DNA of 64,000 nt from Sipunculus nudus (GCA_026874595.1 CM049318.1:42078456-42142455), one strand, 5' to 3'; counted from the stretch's first letter, positions 1 through 12,680 are shown. Numbers and translations are program-made. The notes: generated from the sequence alone by a model not told the origin.

Positions 1-3000
1 TCGTGTACCTGTATGGCCGTGTCTCTGGGTAGGACGTGTTACTGGGCAGGTCGTAATACCGGTGTGGTCTATAACGGGAAGGTCATGTACCTGTATGGCC
101 GTGTCTCTGGGTAGAACGTGTTACTGGGGAGGTCGTTATACCGGTGTTGTCTATAACGGGAAGGTCAATTTACCTGTATGGCCGTGTCTCTGGGTAGGGC
201 GTGTTACTGGGGAGGTCGTAATACCGGTGTGGTCTATAACGGGAAGGTCAATTTACCTGTATGGCCGTGTCTCTGGGTAGGGCTTGTTACTGGGCAGGTC
301 GTTATACCGATGTGGTCTATAACGGGAAGGTCATGTACCTGTATGGCCGTGTCTCTGGGTAGAACGTGTTACTGGGGAGGTCGTAATACCGGTGTGGTCT
401 ATAACGGGAAGGTCAATTTACCTGTATGGCCGTGTCTCTGGGTAAGGCGTGTTACTGGGCAGGTCGTAATACCGGTGTGGTCTATAACTGGAAGTTAATG
501 TACCTGTATGGCCGTGTCTCTGGGTAGGACGTGTTACTGGGGAGGTCGTAAAACCGGTGTTTTCTATAACGGGAAGGTCATGTACCTGTATGGCCGTGTC
601 TCTGTGTAGGGCGTGTTACTGGGGAGGTCTAAATACCGGTGTGGTCTATGACGGGAAGGTCGTGTACCTGTATGGCCGTGTCTCTGGGTAGGGCGTGTTT
701 CTGGGGAGGTCGTAATACCGGTGTGGTCTATAACGGGAAGGTAATGTACCTGTATGGCCGTGTCTCTGGGTAGGACGTGTTACTGGGGAGGTCGTAATAC
801 CAATGTGGTCTATAACGGGAAGGTCATGTACCTGTATGGTTGTGTCTCTTGGTAGGGCGTGTTACTGGGGAGGTCGTAATACCAATGTGGTCTATAACGG
901 GAAGGTCATGTACCTGTATGGCCGTGTCTCTGGGTAGGACGTGTTACTGGGGAGGTCGTTTTACCGGTGTGGTCTATAACGGGAAGGTATTGTACCTGTC
1001 ATGTACCTGTATGGCCGTGTCTCTGGGTAGGGCGTGTTACTGGGGAGGTCGTAATACCGGTGTGGTCTATAACGGGAAGGACATGTATCTGTATGGCCGT
1101 GTCTCTGGGTAGACCGTGTTACTGGGGAGGTCGTAATACCGGTGTGGTCTATAACGGGAAGGTCGTTTACCTGTATGGCCGTGTCTCTGGGTAGGACGTG
1201 TTACTGGGGAGGTCGTAAGACCAATGTGGTCTAAAACGAGAAGGTCATGTACCTGTATGGCCGTGTCTCTGGGTAGGGCTTGTTACTGGGGAGGTCGTAA
1301 TACCGGTGTGGTCTATAACAGGAAGGTCATGTACCTGTATGGCCGTGTCTCTGGGTAGGGCTTGTTACTGGGAAGGTCGTAATACCGGTGTGGTCTATAA
1401 CGGGAAGGTCATGTACCTGTATGGCCGTGTCTCTGGGTAGGGCTTGTTACTGGGAAGGTCGTAATACCGGTGTGGTCTATAACGGGAAGGTCATGTACCT
1501 GTATGGCCGTGTCTCTGGGTAGGGCTTGTTACTGGGAAGGTCGTAATACCAATGTGGTCTATAACGGGAAGGTCATGTACCTGTATGGCCGTGTCTCTGG
1601 GTAGGGCTTGTTACTGGGAAGGTCGTAATACCGGTGTGGTCTATAACGGGAAGGTCATGTACCTGTATGGCCGTGTCTCTGGGTAGGGCTTGTTACTGGG
1701 AAGGTCGTAATACCGGTGTGGTCTATAACGGGAAGGTCATGTACCTGTATGGCCGTGTCTCTGGGTAGACCGTGTTACTGGGGAGGTCGTAATACCGGTG
1801 TGGTCTATAACGGGAAGGTCGTTTACCTGTATGGCCGTGTCTCTGGGTAGGACGTGTTACTGGGGAGGTCGTAAGACCAATGTGGTCTAAAACGAGAAGG
1901 TCATGTACCTGTATGGCCGTGTCTCTGGGTAGGGCTTGTTACTTGGGAGGTCGTAATACCGGTGTGGTCTATAACAGGAAGGTCATGTACCTGTATGGCC
2001 GTGTCTCTGGGTAGGGCTTGTTACTGGGAAGGTCGTAATACCGGTGTGGTCTATAACGGGAAGGTCATGTACCTGTATGGCCGTGTCTCTGGGTAGGGCT
2101 TGTTACTGGGAAGGTCGTAATACCGGTGTGGTCTATAACGGGAAGGTCATGTACCTGTATGGCCGTGTCTCTGGGTAGGGCTTGTTACTGGGAAGGTCGT
2201 AATACCAATGTGGTCTATAACGGGAAGGTCATGTACCTGTATGGCCGTGTCTCTGGGTAGGGCTTGTTACTGGGAAGGTCGTAATACCGGTGTGGTCTAT
2301 AACGGGAAGGTCATGTACCTGTATGGCCGTGTCTCTGGGTAGGACGTGTTACTGCGGAGGTCGTAATACCAATGTGGTCTATAACGGGAAGGTCATGTAC
2401 CTGTATGGCCGTGTCTCTGGGTTGAACGTGTTCCTGGGGAGGTCGTAATACCGATGTGGTCTATAACGGGAAGGTAATGTACCTGTATGGCCGTGTCTCT
2501 GGGTAGGACGTGTTACTGGGGAGGTTGTCAAACATGTGTTTTCTATAACGGGAAGGTCATGTACCTGTATGGCCGTGTCTCTGGGTAGGGCGTGTTACTG
2601 GGGAGGTCGTAATACCGGTGTGGTCTATAACGGGAAGGTCAATTTACCTGTATGGCCGTGTCTCTGGGTAGGACGTGTTACTGGGGAGGTCGTAATACCA
2701 ATGTGGTCTATAACGGGAAGGTCATGTACCTGTATGGCCGTGTCTCTGGGTAGGGCGTGTTACTGGGGAGGTCGTAATACCGGTGTGGTCTATGACGGGA
2801 AGGTCATGTACCTGTATGGCCGTGTCTCTGGGTAGGACGTGTTACTGGGGAGGTCGTAATTATACCGGTGTGGTCTATAACGGGAAGGTCGTGTACCTGT
2901 ATGGCCGTGTCTCTGGGGAGGACGTGTTACTGGGGAGGTCGTAATACCAATGTGGTCTATAACGGGAAGGTCATGTACCTGTATGGCCGTGTCTCTTGGT

Positions 3001-4415
3001 AGGGCGTGTTACTGGGGAGGTCGTAATACCGGTGTGGTCTATAACAGGAAGGTCATGTACCTGTATGGCCGTGTCTCTTGGTAGGGCGTGTTACTGGGGA
3101 GGTCGTAATACCGGTGTGGTCTATAACGGGAAGGTCAATTTACCTGTATGGCCGTGTCTCTGGGTAGGACGTCTTACTGGGGAGGTCGTAATACCGGTGT
3201 GATCTATAACGGGAAGGTCAATTTACCTGTATGGCCGTGTCTCTGGGTAGGACGTGTTACTGGGCAGGTCGTAAAACCGGTGTTTTCTATAACGGGAAGG
3301 TCGTGTACCTGTATGGCCGTGTCGCTGGGTAGGACGTGTTACTGGGCAGGTCGTAAAACCGGTGTTTTCTATAACGGGAAGGTCGTGTACCTGTATGGCC
3401 GTGTCGCTGGGTAGGACGTGTTACTGGGCAGGTCGTAAAACCGGTGTTTTCTATAACGGGAAGGTCGTGTACCTGTATGGCCGTGTCTCTTGGTAGGGCG
3501 TGTTACTGGGCAGGTCGTAAAACCGGTGTTTTCTATAACGGGAAGGTCGTGTATCTGTATGGCCGTGTCTCTGGGTAGGACGTGTTACTGGGGAGGTCGT
3601 AAAACCGGTGTTTTCTATAACGGAAAGGTCAATTTACCTGTATGGCCGTGTCTCTGGGTAGGACGTGTTACTGGGGAGGTCGTAATACCGGTGTGGTCTA
3701 TAACGGGAAGGTCAATTAACCTGTATGGCCGTGTCTCTGGGTAGGACGTGTTACTGGGGAGGTCGTAAAACCGGTGTTTTCTATAACGGGAAGGTCATGT
3801 ACCTGTATGGCCGTGTCTCTTGGTAGGACGTGTTACTGGGGAGGTCCTAATACCGGTGTGGTCTATAACGGGAAGGTCAATTTACCTGTATGGCCGTGTC
3901 TCTGGGTAGGACGTGTTACTGGGGAGGTCGTAATACCGGTGTGGTCTATAACGGGAAGGTCAATTTACCTGTATGGCCGTGTCTCTGGGTAGGACGTGTT
4001 ACTGGGGAGGTCGTAAAACCGGTGTTTTCTATAACGGGAAGGTCATGTACCTGTATGGCCGTGTCTCTTGGTAGGACGTGTTACTGGGGAGGTCGTAAAA
4101 CCGGTGTTTTCTATAACGGGAAGGTCGTGTATCTGTATGGCCGTGTCTCTGGGTAGGACGTGTTACTGGGGAGGTCGTAAAACCGGTGTTTTCTATAACG
4201 GGAAGGTCGTGTATCTGTATGGCCGTGTCTCTGGGTAGGACGTGTTACTGGGGAGGTCGTAAAACCGGTGTTTTCTATAATGGGAAGGTCGTGTACCTGT
4301 ATGGCCGTGTCGCTGGGTAGGACGTGTTACTGGGGAGGTCGTAAAACCGGTGTTTTCTATAACGGGAAGGTCGTGTACCTGTATGGCCGTGTCGCTGGGT
4401 AGGGCGTGTTACTTG
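1..4415. repeat. 82-bp satellite array
   Basis: About 54 head-to-tail copies of an 82-bp unit, with an 83-bp variant where TCATGTACC becomes TCAATTTACC. Landmarks in each unit are CCTGTATGGCCGTGTCTCTG, ACGTGTTACTGGGGAGGTCG and GTCTATAACGGGAAGGT. The array runs off the left window edge. Its right edge decays over 4416-4570 into degenerate GGTCGTTACC-like pieces. Variants are zoned: GTAATACCGGTGTGGTC dominates to about 3200 and GTAAAACCGGTGTTTTC dominates from 3270 to 4400. Short plus-strand reading frames of up to about 106 codons occur, but 82 is not a multiple of 3, so they drift frame and stop. I treat them as non-coding. Confidence 0.97.
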
Positions 4416-4590
4416 GATGGTCGTTAAAGGGTGAACGTTACGTTAGGGGGTGGTCTTTTTCCCGGGGTCGTTACCAGTGAGGTCGTGTTACGGGGCGGCT
4501 GTTACAAGCAAGTTGGTGTGAATGGGGTGGTAAACCTGAGAGGTCGTTACCGGGGAGGTCATTCTTGAGAATATTATTCTGCAATCAGCC

Positions 4591-4990
4591 GATTCGCCTT
4601 TTTTGCTCAGCTGACTGTAAGTCATCTGAGCTATAGGGATCACCTTTTGTCCGTCATCCGTCCCGGCGTCTGGCCGTCCGGCCGTCTGGGCGTCTGTCCG
4701 TTAACAGGGCACAAATCGTAACCGCTGGACCTGGAATCTTCTTACTTTACATACAGAGAGGTCCATTAAAAATCTCTTTGGAAACCAGAAATTAGGTCTC
4801 TGTTACCCATATCCTTTGAGCTATGGGGCCCCAAAGTATCCATCAGAAAAATGGAAAATCTGATACAAAAGCTGAAGTATCTGAACAACTAATCCAGAGA
4901 CCACCATGCTTCTTTGCATGGATATTGACCAGTAAGTGTTTTATTAGTTTCTGCAGACTGGTGGAGCCACCTGTATTTTTTTAAAGTTTA
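4591..4990 (+). repeat. dispersed bivalve-type repeat, copy 1
   Basis: The copy begins near TTTTTTGCTCAGCTGACTG, then TCATCTGAGCTATAGGGATC, a run of GTCCGTC/GGCGTCTGGCC words, a GGGCACAAATCGTAACCGC block, GAAACCAGAAATTAGGTCTC, GAGCTATGGGGCCCCAAAG and GACTGGTGGAGCCACCTG. The same blocks in the same order recur at 26705-27320, so it is a dispersed family. I know repeats with this CTGAGCTAT..GATCACC..GTCCGTC signature from bivalve genomes. Its transposition class is not clear, since I see no tRNA head, no coding sequence and no obvious terminal inverted repeat. Confidence 0.75.
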
Positions 4991-5275
4991 CGCATTTTTT
5001 CTCTATTTTTTAAATATATTAATACAGACACAATCTCAGCCTGTTGGTTAATATGTTTGATGCTTCAGTTCAATGGTTATATACTACCATTCAAATGATA
5101 AAATTTCCTTTTGCAAATCTCTTCCCTGTCAGCTGAGCGTCATGACCCATGGGTCACTTGTTATTGTGGAGGAGCTGGTCACGTTAACGGTGAACATTCC
5201 ATTTCATTAATAGCTGTGTTAATCCAAAAAAAAATTGCAAGCTCATACTTCATCCTGCCATAGAATAGCGAGTGT

Positions 5276-5345
5276 TTTGTTGAGTTTCAACACAACATTC
5301 ATGTTGAGTTTCCACGCATTCATGTTGAGTTTCAATACAACATAA
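5276..5345 (+). repeat. short imperfect tandem repeat
   Basis: Three imperfect copies of a roughly 25-bp unit sharing TGTTGAGTTTC, partly with CAACACAACATTCA or CAATACAACATA following. Confidence 0.6.
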
Positions 5346-7106
5346 ATTTTGACAACTGATTCAAAACATGGATTAATGTGATTGATTCAGACAACGCCGC
5401 TTGATTCGCTGAATCAGCATTTTTGTATCAACGCCGTACCAAACATTTCGGAGCAAATATCAAATGAAGACATGCTTAATCTTTTTGCCGGTGTTACGGA
5501 TATAAATTATGAATAAAGAAAAGGAAAAGGTGAAATATGTACGAGATAAATATAGTGTTGCTTAGGAGTTAGGAGATATCTTTCTTTCTTAAAAATATAA
5601 GTCGTTGGGGTCAGACGCCGTTGAGGATGTATTCGGTCACGCTTTAATTAAGCTCTGTGTTTAAATGTCTGTCTATGCCTAAATACGTAAAAATCGCTCC
5701 TATGATTTCATTACTGTCGTGTTTCCATGTGTTCGTTAGACTGGGTGTTATGAAATTCTGTGCTTGGCTTCATAATCATGAGGTAACAATATCGGGATAT
5801 CCTCTTGCGATATCTTCAGTGTTTCGTGATGGTTCGATTTTCGCGATCTAACTATATAACGATCGCGATACACACATAGTATATGTTTGTTGTATTAAAA
5901 GTTTAATATATGTCACTTGTAATAATCTTTATGATTTAAGAATAATCCTGGGAACATCAAACGAGTGAAAATTCTGGTTCAGTATAAATAGGCAGATAAT
6001 GTAAAAAAATTATTTTATTCCTAAATGCAATCTGTGATTTGCGGAAAACATAAACGTTTTTGTTAATATTAATAATAACAAACACTTGTCTTGTGCCGCT
6101 ACTGTCAATGTTAATGAAAATCCAATGAGGCTATATAGTATGTAAACCAATGATTACTAGTGGGGCGGATAATTGATTGATAGACATTCTCGCGGTTTTG
6201 TGCCTGCCTGTCTGCATTCTACGCATGCGTTTGTGTGTGTGTTTTTGTTTACTGTTTTATGCCAAGGACAATGTTTCTACCAGATTACTTATGTGTATGT
6301 GTGTATGAATGACACGAGCGTTAAATGCGTTATAGGTCCGTCGTTTGCAGCTTGTTCACCAGAGGACAGCACTCTTTTCAAGTCGTGCCACCTTTGACGC
6401 GTGACGAAAATAATGTCCACCCATTACAACTACACGAACAATAAACCGACACGTCTCAGGGTATTAACATGAAGAATGATTTAAGGTGACAAGTCAGTAA
6501 GAGGAACACAAAATTATCAACAAAAAATTCACAAATTAGAGCCTCAAACGTGTGTGACAAATAATCATAAAAAGGTCGCGAGTTTTCATATATGTTTTAT
6601 GAGATACTGATTATCAATTTCCCATTAATTGTAAACGTAAATCTGGCTTTTAAGGATTATTGTAAAATGACACTCTAAAAAAGGACCAATAGAAAATATC
6701 AAAATAACAATTTCATTTGTAAACAAAGGGTAAAAGACAAATTTCGGGATTTATGAATGTAATTTAATGTTGTCCCATGAGAAGACGCTTGATTTATGCA
6801 AGATGTTAAATGCACTTTTATCAATTTAATAATTTTTAAAATTAATGATTGAAATTATTTAACATTTCACCGACATTAGACAGAATGATGTGCCGTTTAA
6901 GATTATATATAATCTATAATGTCTTATCATGTTTAAAACAACTATTGGAATTAAATTAAAAAAAATTTCCGGTGTGCTACTCTAAGTAAACTATTTGTCC
7001 TGCTTCCGAAATATAATATATAACATAGATATCATCAACGTGATTCCATTGTTGAACGCAAAATGCTGATACTGATTAAACTGACCAAACCACAACAGAA
7101 TAAAAA

Positions 7107-7440
7107 GTGCATAAACGTTCCGTTCACGTCCCGTTCAGTAGTAGGGCCGTCTTCCAAACGCTGTTTATAAATATTAACATTTACAAGTTTACAACTAAAG
7201 GATTGCCTTTCAATTACGCAGATGATAACGCCCTTTCTGTGAATGTAGACTCTGTAGACAAACTAAACCCCAATATATTTAGAAATAAACCAATGCTCTC
7301 AGATGATTTGAAAAAAAAACGAATGGAAGCGAATCCTGATAAATTTTATATATTTTCTTTAAACGTTCACCTTTGCAAAAAAAAATTGATATTGATGTAG
7401 TTAAATATGTGTAATATTCGTGCAGAAAAGTATATTATAT
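7107..7440 (+). pseudogene. LINE reverse transcriptase fragment (CR1/Jockey-like)
   Basis: The translation contains FNYADDNALSVNVDSVDKLN followed by KKKRMEANPDKFYIFSL. This matches the catalytic YADD box and the downstream W-[FL]-x-x-N-x-M-x-A-N-P-x-K-F block of non-LTR retrotransposon reverse transcriptases of the CR1/Jockey type. Upstream, GAVFQTLFININIYKF-like residues resemble a degraded G-S-x-L-G-P-L-L-F-N-I-x-I-N-D block, so only about 90 residues around the active site remain. There is no endonuclease, thumb or 3' tail. It is too short and too degraded to be functional. The exact clade is uncertain. Confidence 0.65.
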
Positions 7441-8440
7441 ATAATTGATTTTTTTATTAATTTAAAATAAAAATGTCTTTAACAGGTTTGTAGTAAAGCT
7501 GGAACGCAGCTGAATGCGCCTCTTATAAAAAGCAAAATTTAAAACAATAAGCTCAGTCAACTGAGCTAACAGGGGATTTTTCACACGAACAGTGAGACGG
7601 AAGGACGGGTAAAATAAACCTGCCATTGAACACATTTGTCCTTTTTAGATAGAAACTAACAAGTAAACAATGTTTCAGGGAAACAGAGTTAATATATACG
7701 GACCACTGAAAGTAATATAAACAACCCATTAAGATATATCTTTTGCATGAGTATTCCCTTCTCATGTTACTTACAGTTACGTATTCCTTTAAACAAATAT
7801 AAAAAGGATGGGTCATTAAAGGCTGTTTAAATGTTTTCCTGTGGCGAACACATGTCCCAGATATCATTCTCGTATTCCACTTACTACACTATAAGAATTA
7901 ATCTGATAGATGAAAAGGCTGCATCAAATGAAAGCCTTTTATCAGATCAGTTAACATATATTTTCCCTGTTACCTACATACCTCGGCTATTGATTAAGTG
8001 TTGTTATATGATATGAGGGCTACTGAATATAAGACAAGATTAAAAGAATGTTATACTATCATTAATTATCCCCAATTTTGCATTGATCACAACTTGATAA
8101 AACATTCACAAGGATATCAACAATATGTGGATGCATTAAGTCATAATTGTACAAAATTGTCGGGTATATATTTACAATAATCTGTCTCAGGTATCTAATG
8201 TAGTTTTAAAAAGGAAGTTATCTAAAAATATTGTTTTCTATTATTTAATTGAATATAAATTATATTAATTTCATTTCCGATACTTATTGATATGTATCTT
8301 TTTTTAATACATGGTTTATAAGTATATCGTCGTTATAAACGTGGCGCTGTGGATACTTAAGGGTAACGATAACCCTACATGATAACCCTACACTCTGCTT
8401 CACAGAAACAAGCACCATATCTACATCTCCAAATTTTTAT

Positions 8441-10397
8441 GGTGCTGCTGACGTTACTGGCTCGCCTTGAATCAGCTGACGTTACTCGCTCGCCTTGAAT
8501 CAACTGACGTAACCTGCTCGCCTTGTATCGGCTGACGTTATCTGCTCGCCTTGTATCAGCTGACGTGACCTGCTCGCCTTGTATCAGCTGGTGTTACTCG
8601 CTCGCCTTGAAACAGCTGAAGTTACCTGCTCGCCTTGTATCAGCTGACGTTAATGGCTCCCCTTGAATCAACTGACGTTACTGGCTCGCCTTGTATCAGT
8701 TGACTTTACTGGCTCGCCTTGTATCAGCTGACGTTACCTGCTCGCCTTGTATCAGTTGACGATACTGGCTCGACTTGAATCAGCTGACGATACTGACTCG
8801 CCTTGTATCAGCTGACATTCCTGGCTCGCCTTATATCAGCTGACGTTACTGGCTCGCCTTGAAACAGCTGACGTTACCTGCTCGCCTTGTATCAGCTGAC
8901 GATACTGGCTCGCCTTGTATCAGCTGACGTTTCTGGCTCGCTTTGTATTAGCTGACATCATGGCTCGCCTTGTATCAGCTGACGATACTGGCTCGCCTTG
9001 TATCAGCTGACGTTACTGGCTCGCCTTGAAACAACTAACTTTACCTGCTCGCCTTGCACAGCTGACGTTACCTGCTCGCCTTTTATCAGCTGACGTTACT
9101 GGCATGCCTTGTATCAGCTGACGTTACCTGCTCGCCTTGAAACAGCTGACGTTATGTGCTCGCCTTGTATCAGCTGACGTAACTGGGTTGCCTTGTATCA
9201 GCTGGTGTTACTGGGTTCACTTGTTTCAACTGACGTTACTGGCTCGCCTTGTATCAGCTGACGTTACTGGGTTGCATTGTATCAGCTGGTGTTACTGGGT
9301 TGCGATGTTTCAACTGACGTTACTGGCTCGCCTTGAAACGGCTGACGTTACCTGCTCGCCTTGTATCAGCAAACGTTACAAGCTCGCATTATATGGGCTG
9401 ACGTTACCTGCTTGCCTTGTATCAGCTGACGTAACTGGGTTGCCTTGTATCAGCTGGTGTTGCTGGGTTGCCTTGTTTCAACTGACGTTACTGGCTGGCG
9501 CTGTATCAGTCGACGTTTCTTGCTCGCCTTGTATCAGCTGACGTTACTGGTTCGCCTTGTATCAACTGACGTTTCTGGCTCTCCTTGTATCACCTGACGT
9601 TACTGGCTTCCCTTGTATCACCTGACTTTACCTCCTCGGCTTGTACCAGCTGACGTTACTGGCTCCTCTTATTTCAGCTGACGTTTCTGGCTCTCCGTGT
9701 ATCAGCTGACGTTACTGGCATGCCTTGTATCAGCTGACGTAACTGGCATGCCTTGTACCAGCTAACGTTACAGGCATGCCTTGTAATAGCTAACGCTACT
9801 GGCATGCCTTGTATTAGCTGACGTTACTGGCATGCCTTGTATCAGCTGACGTAACTGGCATGCCTTGTATCAGCTGACGTAACTGGCATGCCTTGTACCA
9901 GCTAACGTTACTGGCATGCCTTGTATCAGCTAACGTTACTGGCATGCCTTGTATCAGCTGACGTGACTGGCATGCCTTGTATCAGCTGACGTAACTGGCA
10001 TGCCTTGTACCAGCTAACGTTACTGGCATGCCTTGTATCAGCTGACGTAACTGACATGCCTTGTACCAGCTAATTTTACTGGCATGCCTTGTATCAGCTA
10101 ACGTTACTGGCACGCCTTGTATCAGCTGACGTTACTGGCATGCCTTGTATTAGCTGACGTTACTGGCATGCCTTGTACCAGCTAACGTTACTGGCATGCC
10201 TTGTATCAGCTAACGTTGCTGGCATGCCTTGTATCAGCTGACGTACTGGCTCGCCTGGTTTCAGCTGACGTTATCGCTCGCCTTCTATCAGCTGACGTGC
10301 TGGCATGCCTTGTATCAGCTGACGTACTGGCTCGCCTGGTTTCAGCTGACGTTATCGCTCGCCTTCTATGAGCTGACGTACTGGTTCGCCTTATATC
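8441..10397. repeat. 28-bp satellite array
   Basis: About 70 tandem copies of a 28-bp unit built from TGTATCAGCTGACGTTACTG and GCTCGCCT or GCATGCCT. The period is seen directly as 28 bp between successive ATCAGCTGAC words near 9841 and 9869. The array is zoned: GGCTCGCC units fill 8450-9660, and GGCATGCC units, many with TGACGTAA, fill 9710-10230. At the right edge three units form an 82-83-bp block, present twice from about 10229. Each canonical unit carries CAGCTG (an E-box hexamer) fused to TGACGT (a CRE half-site), which may be incidental. Confidence 0.96.
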
Positions 10398-10839
10398 GTT
10401 ACTCCAGCTTTCTTCTTTGCCTTTATCCCCAACTCTTGACGTTGTAGTTCCACTTACACCGACGTATCATCTCAACAGTAGCAAGCAATCGGTAAAGCAT
10501 TACAATGCACATATTTCCAGAAAATAGAATCAAATATACATATGAATTAATTACGTTTGTTTATGAATCCCTTTTAACACTGGACATCGTCCCTCTACTT
10601 TTGTTTCTGCATTATACCAAAACCAAGTTTATCTTTATATGGATCTTAAAATGTACACATCACATTGGTGGACCGTGCAAACATCTACTACTCAGTATCT
10701 ATTTTTGGAACGAGGGAATGCATGTACAAACAGTTTCTTTATGATTGATTGCATATTTACAGTATTACTATTTTTTCGATATATAGCTCGTTATAGTTTG
10801 ATCTTCATGATAACTGATTATTATAATTTTACAAAAAAC
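10398..10839. other. spacer between the 28-bp and 35-bp arrays
   Basis: About 440 bp of AT-rich sequence with no recognised gene or mobile element. Short frames here have no known motif. Confidence 0.5.
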
Positions 10840-12680
10840 ATCGCGATAACTGTTGGTTCTGACAGTTCGACCTTCACGATATAACTGTTGGCTCTGACAA
10901 TTCGACTATCGCGATACAGCTGTTGGATCTGACAGTTCGATCATAAGAAGATTACTTGTGACACTGACAGTCCAAACATCACGATATAACTGGTGACACT
11001 GACAGTTCGACTTTCACGATATAACTGGTGGCCTTGGCATTTCAACCATCATGATATAATATAACTGTTGGCTCCGACAGTTCGACAATCTCTAAAAAGT
11101 TGTTGGACATGACAGTTCGATCATAACGTTATAACATTTGGGTCTGGCAGTTCGACAATCACTATATAACTTTTGGCTCTGACAGTTAGACAACCGCGAT
11201 ACAGCTGTTGGATCTGACAGTTCGATCATAACAATATAACTTTTGGCTCTGACAGCTTACCTTCAAGATATAATTTGTGGTACTGAATGTCCGACCATCA
11301 CGATATAACTGGTGACTCTGACACTTCGACCTAACGATATAACAGTTGACTCCGACAGTTTGACGATCACGATATAGTTGTTGAGCCTAACATTTCAGAC
11401 TTCACGATATGTTGGCTCTGACAGTTTGACCATCACGATATAACAGTTGGCACTGACTGTTCTACCATCACGATGTTAGTGTTAGTTCGAACTGTTCGAC
11501 CATCACGATATAACAGTTGGCTCTGACAGTTCGACCATCACGATATAATAACTGTTGGTTCTGACAGTTCAACCATCACGATATAACTGTGGGTTCTGAC
11601 AGTTCGACCAACACGATATAAATATGGGTTCTGACAGTTCGACCATAACAATATAACTTTTGGCTCTGACAGCTTACCTTCAAGATATAATTTGTGGTAC
11701 TGAATGTCCGACCATCACGATATAACTGGTGGCTCTGACACTTCGACCTAACGATATAACAGTTGACTCCGACAGTTTGACGATCACGATATAGTTGTTG
11801 AGCCTAACATTTCAGACTTCACGATATGTTGGCTCTGACAGTTTGACCATCACGATATAACAGTTGGCACTGACTGTTCTACCATCACGATGTTAGTGTT
11901 AGTTCGAACTGTTCGACCATCACGATATAACAGTTGGCTCTGACAGTTCGACCATCACGATATAATAACTGTTGGTTCTGACAGTTCAACCATCACGATA
12001 TAACTGTGGGTTCTGACAGTTCGACCAACACGATATAAATATGGGTTCTGACAGTTCGACCATAACAATATAACTTTTGGCTCTGACAGCTTACCTTCAA
12101 GATATAATTTGTGGTACTGAATGTCCGACCATCACGATATAACTGGTGGCTCTGACACTTCGACCTAACGATATAACAGTTGACTCCGACAGATTGACGA
12201 TCACGATATAGTTGTTGAGCCTAACATTTCAGACTTCACGATATGTTGGCTCTGACAGTTTGACCATCACGATATAACAGTTGGCTCTGACAGTTCGACC
12301 ATCACGATATAACTGTTGGTTCTGACAGTTCAACCATCACGATATAACTGTTGGTTTTGACAGTTCGACCATCACGATATAAATATGGGTTCTGACAGTT
12401 CGACCATCACGATATAACTGTGGGTTCTGACAGTTCGACCATCACGATATAACTGTTGGTTCTGACAGTTCGACCATCACGATATTACAGTTGGCTCTGA
12501 CAGTTCGACCATCACGATATAACTGTCGGATCTGACAGTTCGATCATCATGATATAAATGTGGGTTCTGACAGTTCGACCATCACGATATAACAGTTGGT
12601 TCTGACAGTTCGACCATCACGATATAACTGTTGGTTCTGACAGTTCGACCATCACAGCATGACTGTTTATTCTGACTGTT
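10840..12680. repeat. 35-bp satellite array
   Basis: About 52 copies of a 35-bp unit, landmarks CTGACAGTTCGACCATCACG and ATATAACTGTTGGTT. Single-unit spacing is 35 bp, for example 12427 to 12462. Divergent units with marker words such as GACAGCTTACCTTCAAGATA recur at 11251, 11668 and 12085, an exact 417-bp spacing, so a block of about 12 units was copied at least twice. The canonical unit can pair AACTGT with ACAGTT across an 8-nt loop. The array end near 12680 is divergent. Confidence 0.95.

Larger units (their letters stand above)
4991..8440. other. AT-rich unique sequence, no gene recognised
   Basis: Apart from the short LINE fragment at 7107-7440 and a small tandem motif at 5276-5345, I see no recognisable gene, RNA or mobile element. 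Reading frames here are short, isolated and without recognisable motifs. Confidence 0.5.

Noticed and set aside
1-4156. Open reading frames with MAVSLGRTCYWGGRNTGVVY-like words as a repeat protein
   Set aside because: The 82-bp unit changes frame each turn and frames stop within about 100 codons. They are by-products of the satellite.
1-4415. CENP-B box in the 82-bp unit (ATAACGGGA)
   Set aside because: Only the CGGG core agrees. The TTCG half and the central A at the required spacing are absent.
9137-9541. 134-codon frame in the 28-bp array
   Set aside because: 28 is not a multiple of 3, so the frame rotates through a satellite. No independent coding signal.
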